64,000 bases of DNA from the NCBI GenBank assembly GCA_020634035.1, contig JACKCM010000007.1:124001-188000 (forward strand). The letters are read 5' to 3'. Every line of letters begins with the position of its first letter. Within the stretch, counting starts at the first letter, position 1. This document shows, piece after piece, positions 50,918-59,780 of this stretch. A program made the translations under genes and the position numbers. This stretch comes from Candidatus Obscuribacterales bacterium (lineage in GTDB: Bacteria; Cyanobacteriota; Vampirovibrionia; Obscuribacterales; Obscuribacteraceae). The notes below the pieces were generated by a model that did not search any database, was not told the origin of the DNA, and saw only the letters and a list, made by a program, of their open reading frames with translations.

Positions 50918-52513
50918 CTAATTTACTACTTTCGAGTCGGTAATCAACCACTGGCCGCGGATTTGCTCCACGACATAACTGACCGTATAGTTGGTGTTCT
51001 CGTCTTTGAGAACGCTGAGAGTGTCAGCATCTATATATCTTCGGCGCTCATTTATCTTTGCAACCACTTCGTACTTTCTGTTCGGAGTGATTGCTTTATA
51101 GCTCTCGACGGTCATTGTGCCTGGTGTCATCTCATAGTAGCGATGTTTGTCCAGCAAAAACTTGATTGCCTGGCTCTGGGTAGCCAGAGCCTTGCCGCCC
51201 AGGATTCTGGTTAAATTCTCTTTCTGTCTGTTTTTGACAGCTCTTCTCTTTATAGATTGCCAGGTGGTAATCAGATTGATGAATTGCCGTTTGAGAAGAT
51301 CCTTTTCTTCGCTTCCTGGTTGTATGTCACCGCCAGGTTTGATAGCAAGTAGTTTGTCGTCTTGATCGTCGTCATCATCGTCACTGGTGACGTTGCTGTA
51401 GGTTATCGGTTTGTCCAGTACTGAACCCGAACCCGAGTCTGAATCTGTAGAGCTGCTTGCCGAGGATGTTTTCGGCTTTACTCCATTAGGGTTGGGGGCA
51501 AGATCGCTGGTGTCGTCACCGGTATCATTGTCGTTGTCGTTTTCGTTTTCGTTCTCGTTCTTGTTCTGACTCAGTTCGCTATCGACCGGATTCGAATCTA
51601 GCTCGTCACTGGCAGTCCCTTTGTTGGAGGCATCATAGACTTCAGTGTTCTTTACGCTGATAGTCAGCTCTCCATCGCTTCCGGAGCCGTCTTTTTCGAT
51701 TGAAACTTCGTAAAAACCTGCATTCAGTGTCAATTTGTCCGGGTTGCTCTGTTGATCGGTTATGAACTCTTGTTTCTCTTCAAGGACAGAGTTGAAATCG
51801 GCTATTTTGCTGCCCCTTGCTCCCAGAGCTTCCAGGAAGAAGTCGGCGGCCATCTGGACGGATAAGAGCTGGTCCACCCCGGCTTTAGATCCGGCTCCTC
51901 GGTTGGCAAGCTTTAGTTGAGCTTCTTGTATCTGATTGCCTTCGGCCTTGTATTGCAGCCGGTTTTTGTACTGATCCACCAGTTCGTCACCATCGCCGGT
52001 TTTAAAGGGACCAACACCGGGCCAGCCTCCTGACTTCACGAAAACACTGCCTTTCAAGTGTTCTGTGGTGCAGAGCGGCTTTATTTTCTTCTCTCCTGGC
52101 GGGAGCTCCGTCGCGTTTTCTTCTGTTTTTTCTTCTGCTTTTTCGTCAGATTGAGATTCTTCTTCCCTGGCTTCGGTCGAGGTTTCTTCTCCCTCTGAGG
52201 TGGTGGTGGTATCGACACCACCCTCCGGCATTACGATCTTGAAATCCGTGTCCGTATCTACTGTCTGGGGTGATTTGCCTTCGGTTTTCTTCTTGACCTG
52301 GCCGGAATCATCTGTGGATTTTTCAATAGAGTCATCCTTCCACATCTCATCGAGATTGACTTCTTTATCGCCTTTGGTGGCGGTGCTTTCAGCGGCCAGG
52401 ACGGCATTGCCAGGGTTGGGGTAGATCAGGATAACCCCTACTGATTCTGTTATCGCAAAAGAAAAAGAAAGAGATAGAGAAAGTATTAGTCGCGACCCTG
52501 ATAATCGTTTCAC
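50918..52513 (-). CDS. Exported acidic protein with ARC6/Ftn2-like C-terminal domain
   Basis: A 531-residue protein. The signal peptide is LILSLSLSFSFAITESVGVI, probably cleaved near LAAES. The 40-140 and 300-400 regions are acidic low complexity, the latter with a NENENENDNDND run from a hexanucleotide repeat. The 150-290 region is an unrecognised globular domain. The C-terminal 128 residues (404-531) follow the inter-membrane-space domain of ARC6/Ftn2 (ZipN): a helix with ITTWQSIKRRAV, LTRILGGKAL, then TPGTMTVESYKAI and VVAKINERRRYID. The domain ends VSYVVEQIRGQWLITDSKV. In cyanobacteria the Ftn2 domain faces the periplasm and helps Z-ring assembly. Here it is attached to an exported chain. 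It is 164 bases upstream of the other acidic exported gene. Confidence 0.78.
   Translation of the reverse strand: MKRLSGSRLILSLSLSFSFAITESVGVILIYPNPGNAVLAAESTATKGDKEVNLDEMWKDDSIEKSTDDSGQVKKKTEGKSPQTVDTDTDFKIVMPEGGVDTTTTSEGEETSTEAREEESQSDEKAEEKTEENATELPPGEKKIKPLCTTEHLKGSVFVKSGGWPGVGPFKTGDGDELVDQYKNRLQYKAEGNQIQEAQLKLANRGAGSKAGVDQLLSVQMAADFFLEALGARGSKIADFNSVLEEKQEFITDQQSNPDKLTLNAGFYEVSIEKDGSGSDGELTISVKNTEVYDASNKGTASDELDSNPVDSELSQNKNENENENDNDNDTGDDTSDLAPNPNGVKPKTSSASSSTDSDSGSGSVLDKPITYSNVTSDDDDDDQDDKLLAIKPGGDIQPGSEEKDLLKRQFINLITTWQSIKRRAVKNRQKENLTRILGGKALATQSQAIKFLLDKHRYYEMTPGTMTVESYKAITPNRKYEVVAKINERRRYIDADTLSVLKDENTNYTVSYVVEQIRGQWLITDSKVVN
51525..51567 (-). repeat. Imperfect hexanucleotide repeat encoding Asn-Glu/Asn-Asp run
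   Basis: Units of the type TCGTTN repeat about seven times and read on the minus strand as NKNENENENDNDND within the acidic exported protein. Likely replication slippage. Confidence 0.6.
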
Positions 52514-52652
52514 CGTCTGTTCCTTGCTGAAGGAGATCCTTGGAAAATGCCTTATATTCTACAATAAGTGCAATATATACAAGGTTGAATCTAAGTAATA
52601 TCAGGGACCAGTGGGCTTTTTTAAGCCGAGCTGTCTTTCCTTCTGCAGAACA

Positions 52653-53792
52653 TCAAGGCTTGAGCGCTCGCAAAGCCAGTCTGCTTACCTCTTTCTCTAT
52701 TTCGTAGGGCAGTGGCTGCTCTCCGGGGTCTAAGTTTTGCCCCTGGTCGACAAGGTAGTCCATGGTAAGGATTTCAGTCGCTAAGTGCAGCAGAGTCGGC
52801 TCGATGCTACCTGTCAGGAGCGCCACGTTAGCAGGCGCTCCTCCGGTATAGGCATGGACCTTGTTGCCACTCTTTGCCAGGGTATAGGTAGATAGACCTT
52901 TGCTTAATTTCTCTTGATGTTTGCTTACTTTTTCAAGGGCATCGAGATTGGGCTCTTCCTGCCAGTGTCCTAAATTCACCACAGTCAGGTCATTGCTGGC
53001 AGTTTGCCAGAGTGCTTCGGATATCAGGAACTTCTGTCCGGTGGCTGTTACGAGGAGGCTGCCGCATGCCATTCCCTCTTCCAGGCTAGCCAGTTCGTAG
53101 CCGTCGTAATGAGCCAAAAGGGCGCGAACCGGGTCGGTTTCGGCTATCTTCACATTGACTCCGGATCTCTTCAGATAGTGTGCAGCGCCGGCGCCCACCT
53201 GTCCGTAGCCCACCACCGTCGCGGTCTCTTTTGAGAAACTTCGCTTCGAAACAAGGTCGAGGGCCTCCACCAGTCCATCTCCAACTCCGTGAAAGTTCTC
53301 GATTTTAGATTTGATCACTCCGTCATTCAGATTAACAACCGGAAGCCCGATTGTTTCAAGGCTGCGCAGCCTGCTGATGCCGCTTCCGGTTATCTCTGAA
53401 GCTCCTCGAAAGTCGTTTGATTCTCTTTCTGTTGCAGCAATATAAGCCTCAATAAGAACCAGTCCGGTATCGGATATTACCCGAGGATCGTGCTCCAGAA
53501 CTCGCTTCGGGCTATCGGGACCGAGATAGATGGTGGCACCTTCCAGTCGCATTTGCTCTACTGCAGAACCTTCTGTGGTGGCAGGTGTGCATTCGCTCAG
53601 ATATAGATCTACCCCTGCTGCGATAAGACATTTTGCCGCCACAGCAGTTATCGCCGTCAGGTGACAGTGCCATCCTATTTGAATATTATTCAGCTTTCCT
53701 CTGGCTTTTAGATGCGACTCGATCTCTTTAAAGATGGGGAATTCCCTGTCGGCTTTTGCCGTGATAGTCGCTACATCGGTGGCATTGTTCAT
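52653..53792 (-). CDS. Divergent S-adenosylhomocysteine-hydrolase-like protein
   Basis: A 379-residue relative of adenosylhomocysteinase (usually 430 or more). The NAD domain is recognisable (VVGYGQVGAGAAHYLKRSG, residues 193-211; TDPVRALLAHYDGYEL). Active-site positions compared with the human enzyme: His44 (His55), Glu133 (Glu156), Lys161 (Lys186), Glu165 in place of Asp190, Asn166 (Asn191) and His276 (His301). The usual GHP motif (His353) is absent (LLTGSIEP), and the canonical C-terminal Lys/Tyr tail is missing. It may act on another S-ribosyl/S-nucleosyl compound, or be a sensor. It overlaps the Maf gene by four bases (ATGA), at the end of the seven-gene operon. Confidence 0.78.
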   Translation of the reverse strand: MNNATDVATITAKADREFPIFKEIESHLKARGKLNNIQIGWHCHLTAITAVAAKCLIAAGVDLYLSECTPATTEGSAVEQMRLEGATIYLGPDSPKRVLEHDPRVISDTGLVLIEAYIAATERESNDFRGASEITGSGISRLRSLETIGLPVVNLNDGVIKSKIENFHGVGDGLVEALDLVSKRSFSKETATVVGYGQVGAGAAHYLKRSGVNVKIAETDPVRALLAHYDGYELASLEEGMACGSLLVTATGQKFLISEALWQTASNDLTVVNLGHWQEEPNLDALEKVSKHQEKLSKGLSTYTLAKSGNKVHAYTGGAPANVALLTGSIEPTLLHLATEILTMDYLVDQGQNLDPGEQPLPYEIEKEVSRLALRALKP

Positions 53793-54430
53793 AGCTTTAC
53801 TTCACTTTCGAAACAGTTCATCACAGGCATGCCGGCTTGCCTCAATAATCCCACGGTCATAGGAAGAGGCAGACCTACGATATTGGTATAGCAGCCGTTT
53901 ATCTTCTCGACGAAAGCTGAGCCCAGACCCTGGATGGCGTAGGCACCGGCTTTGTCCATCGGCTCTCCCGAATTTATATAGAACCAGATTTCTGCCTCCT
54001 GCAAAGCTTTAAATGTAACCAGCGAGGTCTCAATGCCATGAAATTCTCTTTCTTCTTCGCCGTTTGCAGCAATCAGCGATACACCAGTCAAAACAAGATG
54101 TTCTCCGCCGGATAGTTTGCTTAGCATCTCGAAGGCTTCTTCATCTGTCTGCGGCTTGCCGAGCATCTCTTCTCCTAGAGCGACGGTGGTGTCGGCACCA
54201 AGGACGATGACAGATTGATCGAGGTACTCGTCTTTTGTCTCCTTTCTGCAGGCGGTGCTTTTTCGTCTTGCAATATCAAGAACGGCATCCTCGGCAGAAG
54301 TCCCCGGGGCGACGCTCTCGTCCACATGGGATGGCCTGGTATCGAAGGTCAATTTTAATAATCTGAGCAACTCCACCCTTCTTGGAGAGGCTGAAGCCAG
54401 TATCAGTTTTGGTATTTCTTCTTCTTGCAT
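53789..54430 (-). CDS. maf: Maf-family nucleotide pyrophosphatase
   Basis: Maf proteins hydrolyse non-canonical or modified NTPs and have been linked to septum formation. The 213 residues contain LILASASPRRVELL (N-terminal S-A-S-P-R-R), VLGADTTVALGEEML with the catalytic Asp, GKPQTDEEAFEML, and DKAGAYAIQGLGS. The usual substrate-discriminating residues do not allow me to tell dTTP/UTP from m7GTP preference. The ATG lies seven bases after the kinase stop. It overlaps the SAHH-like gene by four bases and is thus translationally coupled. Confidence 0.92.
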   Translation of the reverse strand: MQEEEIPKLILASASPRRVELLRLLKLTFDTRPSHVDESVAPGTSAEDAVLDIARRKSTACRKETKDEYLDQSVIVLGADTTVALGEEMLGKPQTDEEAFEMLSKLSGGEHLVLTGVSLIAANGEEEREFHGIETSLVTFKALQEAEIWFYINSGEPMDKAGAYAIQGLGSAFVEKINGCYTNIVGLPLPMTVGLLRQAGMPVMNCFESEVKL

Positions 54431-54437
54431 AGTCCGC

Positions 54438-56519
54438 TTATTTGAAAGCTATCTCCAGAACTTGAATGCGCTTGTTTCCTTTGTCGGCAACAAAGACTAA
54501 GTTATTGTCCGTGTCAATGCAAAGATCTGCCGGACCGACAAACTGACCGGGACCCTGGCCGAGCTCGCCAAAGGTATAGAGCCAATCTCCAGAGGAGGCG
54601 AAGACTTGTATACGATGATTGAGAGAATCGAGCACATAGATTCGGTCCTGTTTATCGACCGCCACTGCTCGCGGTACGTTGAACATGCCTTTGCCCTTGC
54701 CTTTCTGGCCAAAGGTTCGCAAAAGGCTGCCTTTCTTATTGAAGATCGAGATCTGACTGGTGCCATAGTCGACTACATAGATTCTGTTCAATCTGTCGGT
54801 GGTGATTCCGGACGGCAGGTGGAAGGCTTCCTCTCCATGACCTTTGTTTATTTCTCTTACCCAGATACCCACATCAGACTGGAAAACTTGCAAGGCTCGA
54901 TTGTCTGCATCAGAGACATAAAGAAGACCTGTCGAGTCTATAGCCAGGCCCTGGAGACCGGAACTTTTGCCCTTGATGTTTTTGAACTCTTTGAGAAAAC
55001 AGCCCTGGTTGTCGAAAATTCTCACATAATGATCGCTGGAGTCGCAGATATAAATACGACCTCTTTCATCGATATCCATGCCGCTCGGTTTGGTGAGCAT
55101 TCCCCCTCCGGTGCTGGAATTACTCAATTCTGGGCGGAGAACCAGATTTGATATGAATCGGCCATCCTGGGAGAAAATTGAAACTCTCCGTTTGGCTATG
55201 TCTGCCACCACTATCCTTCCGGAACGACATGCCACTACAGCCGGTTCAAGAAATGCTTGCTCATTGTTGACGCTGTCTATGGTGAATTTGGGTCTTATTG
55301 GAGAATAGGTCCCTGCCACCATCTCTTGAGAATTCTTTACCGCGGCATTGCCCGGACGACCGGTCATGGAGTTTTCTCGATCATCGCGGCGAAGCAGTCG
55401 TCTCCTCGGTTTTTCCGGCGGTCTCGATATCGGGGCAAGCCCTTTGTGAGAGCTCTCTTTCAAATTCTTTGCCAGATCAGAAAAGCCGGCTGACTGCACG
55501 GTCTCTGTCATCTGTCTGTCTTGAATCTCAGGAGTCTCGGTAACTTCCCCTTCTGTCTCTGTCGAATTGTTATTGAACTCTCCGGAGGAAGTTGTTATAA
55601 GGCTATCGTCAATCTGCAGATCCACCGAAGTAGCGAACATGTCTATCTCTTCTGAAATGGAGCCGGCATCGGCACTATCAAGATCTTTTAAATCAGGGCA
55701 ATTTTGAACTTCACGCAAGAACTCTCTTACTGATCGGAATCGATCCCGGGGCTTCTTTCGGAGGGTTCTCGAAACGGCGGCGGAAAGTTCGTCGGAAATC
55801 GAAGGTTTGACGATGTGCAGTGGTGTCTCTTCCTGGGACATTATCTTCACTATGGTGGCGGCAATACCGTCGCCGGTGAACGGCAACTCGCCGGACAATG
55901 CCTCGTAAGAGACCACGCCGAGAGAAAAGATATCGGCTCTGTGATCTACTTTCTTTGCGTTTTGCAGCTGCTCAGGCGATACATATGCAAGTGTCCCCAG
56001 CATGACACCGGTTTTGGTTATATTTGTCGCTTCCAGATCTGCAATTCGGGCAATGCCGAAATCGGTCAGCACCACCCGACCGTCATTCAATATAAAGATA
56101 TTGTCCGGCTTGATGTCTCGATGAACCACATTGAGACTGTGCGCATAGGAAAGACCTTCGGATACTTGCTTGAGCACATTCCAGAAAACCTGAGGGCTGA
56201 GCTTGCCGCCCTTTCGAGCCAGTTCCTGGCGAAGACTTCTGCCTTCTAGATATTCCATCACATAATAATGGCTATCGGTACTGTCGGAGACATCGAGTAC
56301 TTTTACTATATTAGGATGGGTGAGGCGGCTGGCGGTTTCGGCTTCGCGGCTGAAGCGTTCGGTGAACTCGTTGTGCTTTTCAGGATCTACATTCTCGAGA
56401 ATCAATTGCTTGATCGCCACTGTTTTCTCGTTGCGGGTATCCAGAGCTTTGTAGACGATACCCATGCCGCCCCGTCCGATCTCGGCCTGGATCTGGTAGT
56501 ATCCGAACCCGTCTGACAT
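54438..56519 (-). CDS. Ser/Thr protein kinase with C-terminal six-bladed NHL propeller
   Basis: A 693-residue signalling kinase. The kinase domain (7-270) is complete: GRGGMG at 15-20, Lys37 in VAIK, HRDIKPDN with Asp135, DFG at 153-155, and a GT..YVSPEQ activation segment. A Ser/Thr/Asn linker (about 275-415) holds no hydrophobic helix, so unlike M. tuberculosis PknD it has no transmembrane anchor. From about 420 there are six NHL blades (IYICDSSDHYVRIF, LYVSDADNRALQVF, IYVVDYGTSQISIF, IYVLDSLNHRIQVF, VFVADKGNKRIQVL, and an earlier one). It is preceded by FHA, PP2C and UbiB-family genes; the FHA gene stop is six bases upstream. Confidence 0.92.
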   Translation of the reverse strand: MSDGFGYYQIQAEIGRGGMGIVYKALDTRNEKTVAIKQLILENVDPEKHNEFTERFSREAETASRLTHPNIVKVLDVSDSTDSHYYVMEYLEGRSLRQELARKGGKLSPQVFWNVLKQVSEGLSYAHSLNVVHRDIKPDNIFILNDGRVVLTDFGIARIADLEATNITKTGVMLGTLAYVSPEQLQNAKKVDHRADIFSLGVVSYEALSGELPFTGDGIAATIVKIMSQEETPLHIVKPSISDELSAAVSRTLRKKPRDRFRSVREFLREVQNCPDLKDLDSADAGSISEEIDMFATSVDLQIDDSLITTSSGEFNNNSTETEGEVTETPEIQDRQMTETVQSAGFSDLAKNLKESSHKGLAPISRPPEKPRRRLLRRDDRENSMTGRPGNAAVKNSQEMVAGTYSPIRPKFTIDSVNNEQAFLEPAVVACRSGRIVVADIAKRRVSIFSQDGRFISNLVLRPELSNSSTGGGMLTKPSGMDIDERGRIYICDSSDHYVRIFDNQGCFLKEFKNIKGKSSGLQGLAIDSTGLLYVSDADNRALQVFQSDVGIWVREINKGHGEEAFHLPSGITTDRLNRIYVVDYGTSQISIFNKKGSLLRTFGQKGKGKGMFNVPRAVAVDKQDRIYVLDSLNHRIQVFASSGDWLYTFGELGQGPGQFVGPADLCIDTDNNLVFVADKGNKRIQVLEIAFK

Positions 56520-56525
56520 CTGGCT

Positions 56526-56867
56526 TTATTCCGTAATGAAAATAAGCTCTGTTTTCCCAAAGGTAAGCTTATCGCCCGGGCTGATCTGTCTACGCTCCGA
56601 GAGCAACTCTCCGTTGATCATCGTACCGTTGGTGGAGCCCAGATCCTCTACCCAGTAAGAGCCTTGCATCTGCAGAACCCAGGCATGGTGCCTGGATATA
56701 TAATGATCGTTGGTTATCGGAATATTGTTCGTCTGATCCCGTCCGATTTTTGATACGGACTGATTCAAAGGAAAACGCTCGTTCGTAAGCTTGTTGAGCA
56801 GGAACGCCGGTTTCGCCGGGATAGAATTGGAATTGTCCATTTGCTCTTGGTTGTGCATTGGTTCCAT
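56526..56867 (-). CDS. FHA-domain protein
   Basis: A 113-residue stand-alone phosphothreonine-binding protein. FHA motifs: GR at 42-43 (KIGRDQTNN), SRHHA at 58-62, and STNGT at 78-82, all conserved. There is no other domain. It lies between PP2C and kinase genes (gap of 71 bases to the PP2C stop, six to the kinase), so it is a likely adaptor or substrate of that kinase; the kinase's Ser/Thr-rich linker is a plausible docking site. The ATG at 56867 begins a short N-terminal tail before the domain. Confidence 0.92.
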   Translation of the reverse strand: MEPMHNQEQMDNSNSIPAKPAFLLNKLTNERFPLNQSVSKIGRDQTNNIPITNDHYISRHHAWVLQMQGSYWVEDLGSTNGTMINGELLSERRQISPGDKLTFGKTELIFITE

Positions 56868-56938
56868 TATTCTTTCTTCCCTGGCCCGATGTCAGTGATC
56901 CGAAATTCAACTAGGGGTCGAGAGCTAGCATTTGATCG

Positions 56939-57703
56939 CTAGTTACTGGAGCCGTTGGAATTATCTTCCTGGTATTTGATTACCACCACCGTCACGTTGT
57001 CGGGGGCTCCACCGTCGATGGTCTGTTTGACCAGCTCTTCGCACACATCGTCCGGATCTTCGCCTTTGGTGATTACATCACTGATCTGCTCATCACGAAG
57101 AACGGTGGGTAGACCATCGGAACAAAGCACAATCCAGTCATGGGGACGGAGTTCTACCGGGGTGTGGTCGACTTCTACTTTTTCTTCGTGGCCGAGGCAA
57201 CGGGTGATTAAGTTTTTATAAGGGTTGATTCTTGCCTGCTCTTCAGTAAGGCGACCGGCCCGAACCATCTCTTGAACAACCGAGTGATCGTTGGTTACTA
57301 AATGATGTTTGCCGTCTCTGACCAGGTATGCCCGGGAATCTCCGACATGGGCGATCATAAGAGCGCTGTTGTCGCTTTGAACGGCTACCACCACTGTGGT
57401 GCCCATACCGCGCACCGTGGCGTCTTCTTCAGCTTCGTTCCAGACATTCTGGTTAGCCATAGTCACGGCTTTATCAAGCCACTCTTGAATGGCATCTCTG
57501 GAGTCGGTCTGGGGTGGAGACTCTTTCCAGTGCTTCTCGATGGCTTCGACAGCCAGTTTACTGGCGCGAGAGCCGCCAACGGCGCCTCCCATTCCGTCTG
57601 CAACAGCGAAGACTCGCTGATCCGGACTCATCCAGAAGTTATCTTCATTTCTCTGACGCTGACATCCGGCATCAGTTCGTGCAGCAGCACGCCACTTTAG
57701 CAT
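56939..57703 (-). CDS. PP2C-family Ser/Thr phosphatase
   Basis: A metal-dependent protein phosphatase of 254 residues. Metal-ligand motifs: RNEDNF (Asp21), VADGMGG (Asp36), SDGLP and GAPDNVTVVV, all intact. Of the PrpC/PstP type. There are no membrane segments, so it is cytoplasmic. It likely reverses the neighbouring kinase. The gene starts three bases after the stop of the upstream UbiB-family gene, and the FHA gene follows, giving a phosphatase-FHA-kinase order. Confidence 0.93.
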   Translation of the reverse strand: MLKWRAAARTDAGCQRQRNEDNFWMSPDQRVFAVADGMGGAVGGSRASKLAVEAIEKHWKESPPQTDSRDAIQEWLDKAVTMANQNVWNEAEEDATVRGMGTTVVVAVQSDNSALMIAHVGDSRAYLVRDGKHHLVTNDHSVVQEMVRAGRLTEEQARINPYKNLITRCLGHEEKVEVDHTPVELRPHDWIVLCSDGLPTVLRDEQISDVITKGEDPDDVCEELVKQTIDGGAPDNVTVVVIKYQEDNSNGSSN

Positions 57704-57706
57704 CGT

Positions 57707-59746
57707 TTATCTCCGTAGCCTCCTCGCGGATTCCTTCTTGGCAGACTCGCCTAATAGTCTATTAGATCTTACGAGGTGTCGTATTATTTTTGCCACCATT
57801 ACAACATTTCCAATCAAGAAATATTTTGCGATTGGCTCAATTATAGGAATCATAGACGCCCCGAGGAACAAAGCGGCAAAAGTTAAGAACCAAACGGTCT
57901 GCACTAACAAATTTACTCTATTTTTATGCTCGTTTTTTAAGTCTTCCTCTAAATCGTAAACTCTGCGTTTCAGAACAGCCACTTCATCGAGCACTTCTTG
58001 ATAAGACTCTCTCGATAGAATGACTCCCGAATCCTCGTCCTGTACCGCTCCCTGGGGATCGCTCTCCCCTTTGCTTCTCTGGTTGTCGAGAAATTTCAGG
58101 CCCTTCTTGGCATTGCCTGACTTAACAAGTTTTTGCCAGAGTGATTTTATTGACATCTGAGAGTCGGAGCTCATCATCTTGAGAACCTGGACCGCTTGCT
58201 CCGGTCTTTCCATAATCCAGCGCTTAAGTGAAGGTTTGGCTGCCTCAACGAAAGAGAAGTTCGGATGGAGGGTGCGGGCGACGCCCTCCAGGGCTGTGCC
58301 TGTTCTCATGAGATAGGCAAGAGTCGGTGGCATGCGCAGACATCGTTGGCCTGCTATCTCATCCACGTCGTCTTCGATACTGGTGAAGTCGATCTCTTTT
58401 ATACCTTTGCCGGCGTAATAGTCGATGAAGGGAGTTAGTGCTCTCTTGAGAGGCTCAGTATTGGCATCCGGGCGAACGATGTCGAGCACGGTCAGATGCT
58501 TGATCAGCTCGTCAATATCTTTCTTGATCACCGCGGCTATGCATCCGGTGATGGCGCTGCGCTGACTTTCGGTGATTTTGCCGATCATGCCGAAATCATA
58601 GATCACCAGGTTCCCATGTAGATCGATAGCCAGGTTTCCGGCATGGGGGTCGGCATGGAAGAAACCGTGAAGGAGGACCTGATCTAAATATGCTGCCACC
58701 AGCGTGTTGCCGATGCTGGTCAGATCGATACCGGAGTTTCTCAGCTCTTCAATCTGATCTACTTTGATGCCCGGGATGTATTCAAGGGTGAGCACACGTT
58801 TGCCTGTGTATTTCCAGATCACCCTGGGGACCCGGATGTCAGGGTTGTCCTTGAGAATCTGTCTTATACGATCGGCATTTTTCCCTTCCTGCAGATAATT
58901 GATCTCAGAGAAAAGATTGCGTCCGAATTCGTCCGATAATTTGAGCCAGTTCTCCCATTCGCTGCCCGGTTTCAAAGTGGTACCCATGCGGGTGACCAAT
59001 CTCATGTAACCGAGATCCTGATAAAAGCGGGATGCCAGGTTCGGTCTCTGTACTTTGACCACTACCCGGCGACCGTCTTTGAGCAAGGCCCGGTGCACCT
59101 GGCCGATACTGGCTGAAGCTACCGGCTTATCGTCGAAACTGGAAAAGAGCTCTGAGGGCGGGCTGCCCAGATCCCTTTCGATGATCTCTTTGACTTGAAC
59201 AATACTGAATGGAGGCACTTTGTCTTGAAGGTAGGCCAGTTCATCGGCCATCTCCGGAGAGAGGATGTCTCGCCGGACCGATAGAAACTGACCGAGCTTG
59301 ATAAAGGTCGGGCCGAGCTCCAGGAGGGTCTCTCTGAGGCGTCGGGCCTGGCGCTTCCGTTTGTCTGAGGCTGACAACTCCTGGTTGCCTATCTTTTCAC
59401 CCAGAGAATATTTCTCAGAGATAGAGGCAGCGGCAAAGGTTGTTATGGTGCGGGCGACCTGGAAGAATCTCTCGTCCTTGAGAATTTCGTTGGGGCGGAC
59501 TGTTTTGTCAGCTATCTTGGGATCGTAGACATAGTCCGAGCTTGCGTCGCTTTTCTTTCTCGAAGAGGAAGCTTTTCTCGCGCCGGTCTTTGTTGTCTTA
59601 GTAGACTTAGTGATTTTAGAAGTCTTGGTTGAACCGGTGCCTGCTTTGTTCCGGTCGCTGTCTTTCTTCAAGCTTACCGCTGTCTTTTCCGAGCCCTTGT
59701 CAGAGTCGAGCTCGTCCTTGCTTCGGTCGGATGCAGAAGAATTCAT
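57707..59746 (-). CDS. UbiB/ABC1 atypical kinase
   Basis: A 679-residue protein-kinase-like protein. The N-terminus (1-75) is Ser/Lys/Thr-rich low complexity. The kinase-like core has LGPTFIKLGQFLSVRRDIL (KxGQ motif), the Ala-rich loop VASASIGQVHRA, Lys in VVVKVQRP, and the HADPHAGN plus VIYDFGMIG segments; these are the UbiB family signatures. A predicted coiled coil precedes two C-terminal hydrophobic helices (LLVQTVWFLTFAALFLGASM, IAKYFLIGNVVMVAKII) that anchor it. UbiB proteins have ATPase activity linked to quinone synthesis; this one could serve isoprenoid-quinone metabolism. It is followed by PP2C with a three-base gap and preceded by a coiled-coil gene. Confidence 0.92.
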   Translation of the reverse strand: MNSSASDRSKDELDSDKGSEKTAVSLKKDSDRNKAGTGSTKTSKITKSTKTTKTGARKASSSRKKSDASSDYVYDPKIADKTVRPNEILKDERFFQVARTITTFAAASISEKYSLGEKIGNQELSASDKRKRQARRLRETLLELGPTFIKLGQFLSVRRDILSPEMADELAYLQDKVPPFSIVQVKEIIERDLGSPPSELFSSFDDKPVASASIGQVHRALLKDGRRVVVKVQRPNLASRFYQDLGYMRLVTRMGTTLKPGSEWENWLKLSDEFGRNLFSEINYLQEGKNADRIRQILKDNPDIRVPRVIWKYTGKRVLTLEYIPGIKVDQIEELRNSGIDLTSIGNTLVAAYLDQVLLHGFFHADPHAGNLAIDLHGNLVIYDFGMIGKITESQRSAITGCIAAVIKKDIDELIKHLTVLDIVRPDANTEPLKRALTPFIDYYAGKGIKEIDFTSIEDDVDEIAGQRCLRMPPTLAYLMRTGTALEGVARTLHPNFSFVEAAKPSLKRWIMERPEQAVQVLKMMSSDSQMSIKSLWQKLVKSGNAKKGLKFLDNQRSKGESDPQGAVQDEDSGVILSRESYQEVLDEVAVLKRRVYDLEEDLKNEHKNRVNLLVQTVWFLTFAALFLGASMIPIIEPIAKYFLIGNVVMVAKIIRHLVRSNRLLGESAKKESARRLRR

Positions 59747-59780
59747 AGGGATGGGCTACTCGGCTGTGGGCTAAGCGAAA

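Noticed and set aside
52605..52650. GGCTT-AAAA-AAGCC stem downstream of the SAHH-like gene
   Set aside because: Only five pairs with no U-tract on the leftward strand; too weak to call a terminator.
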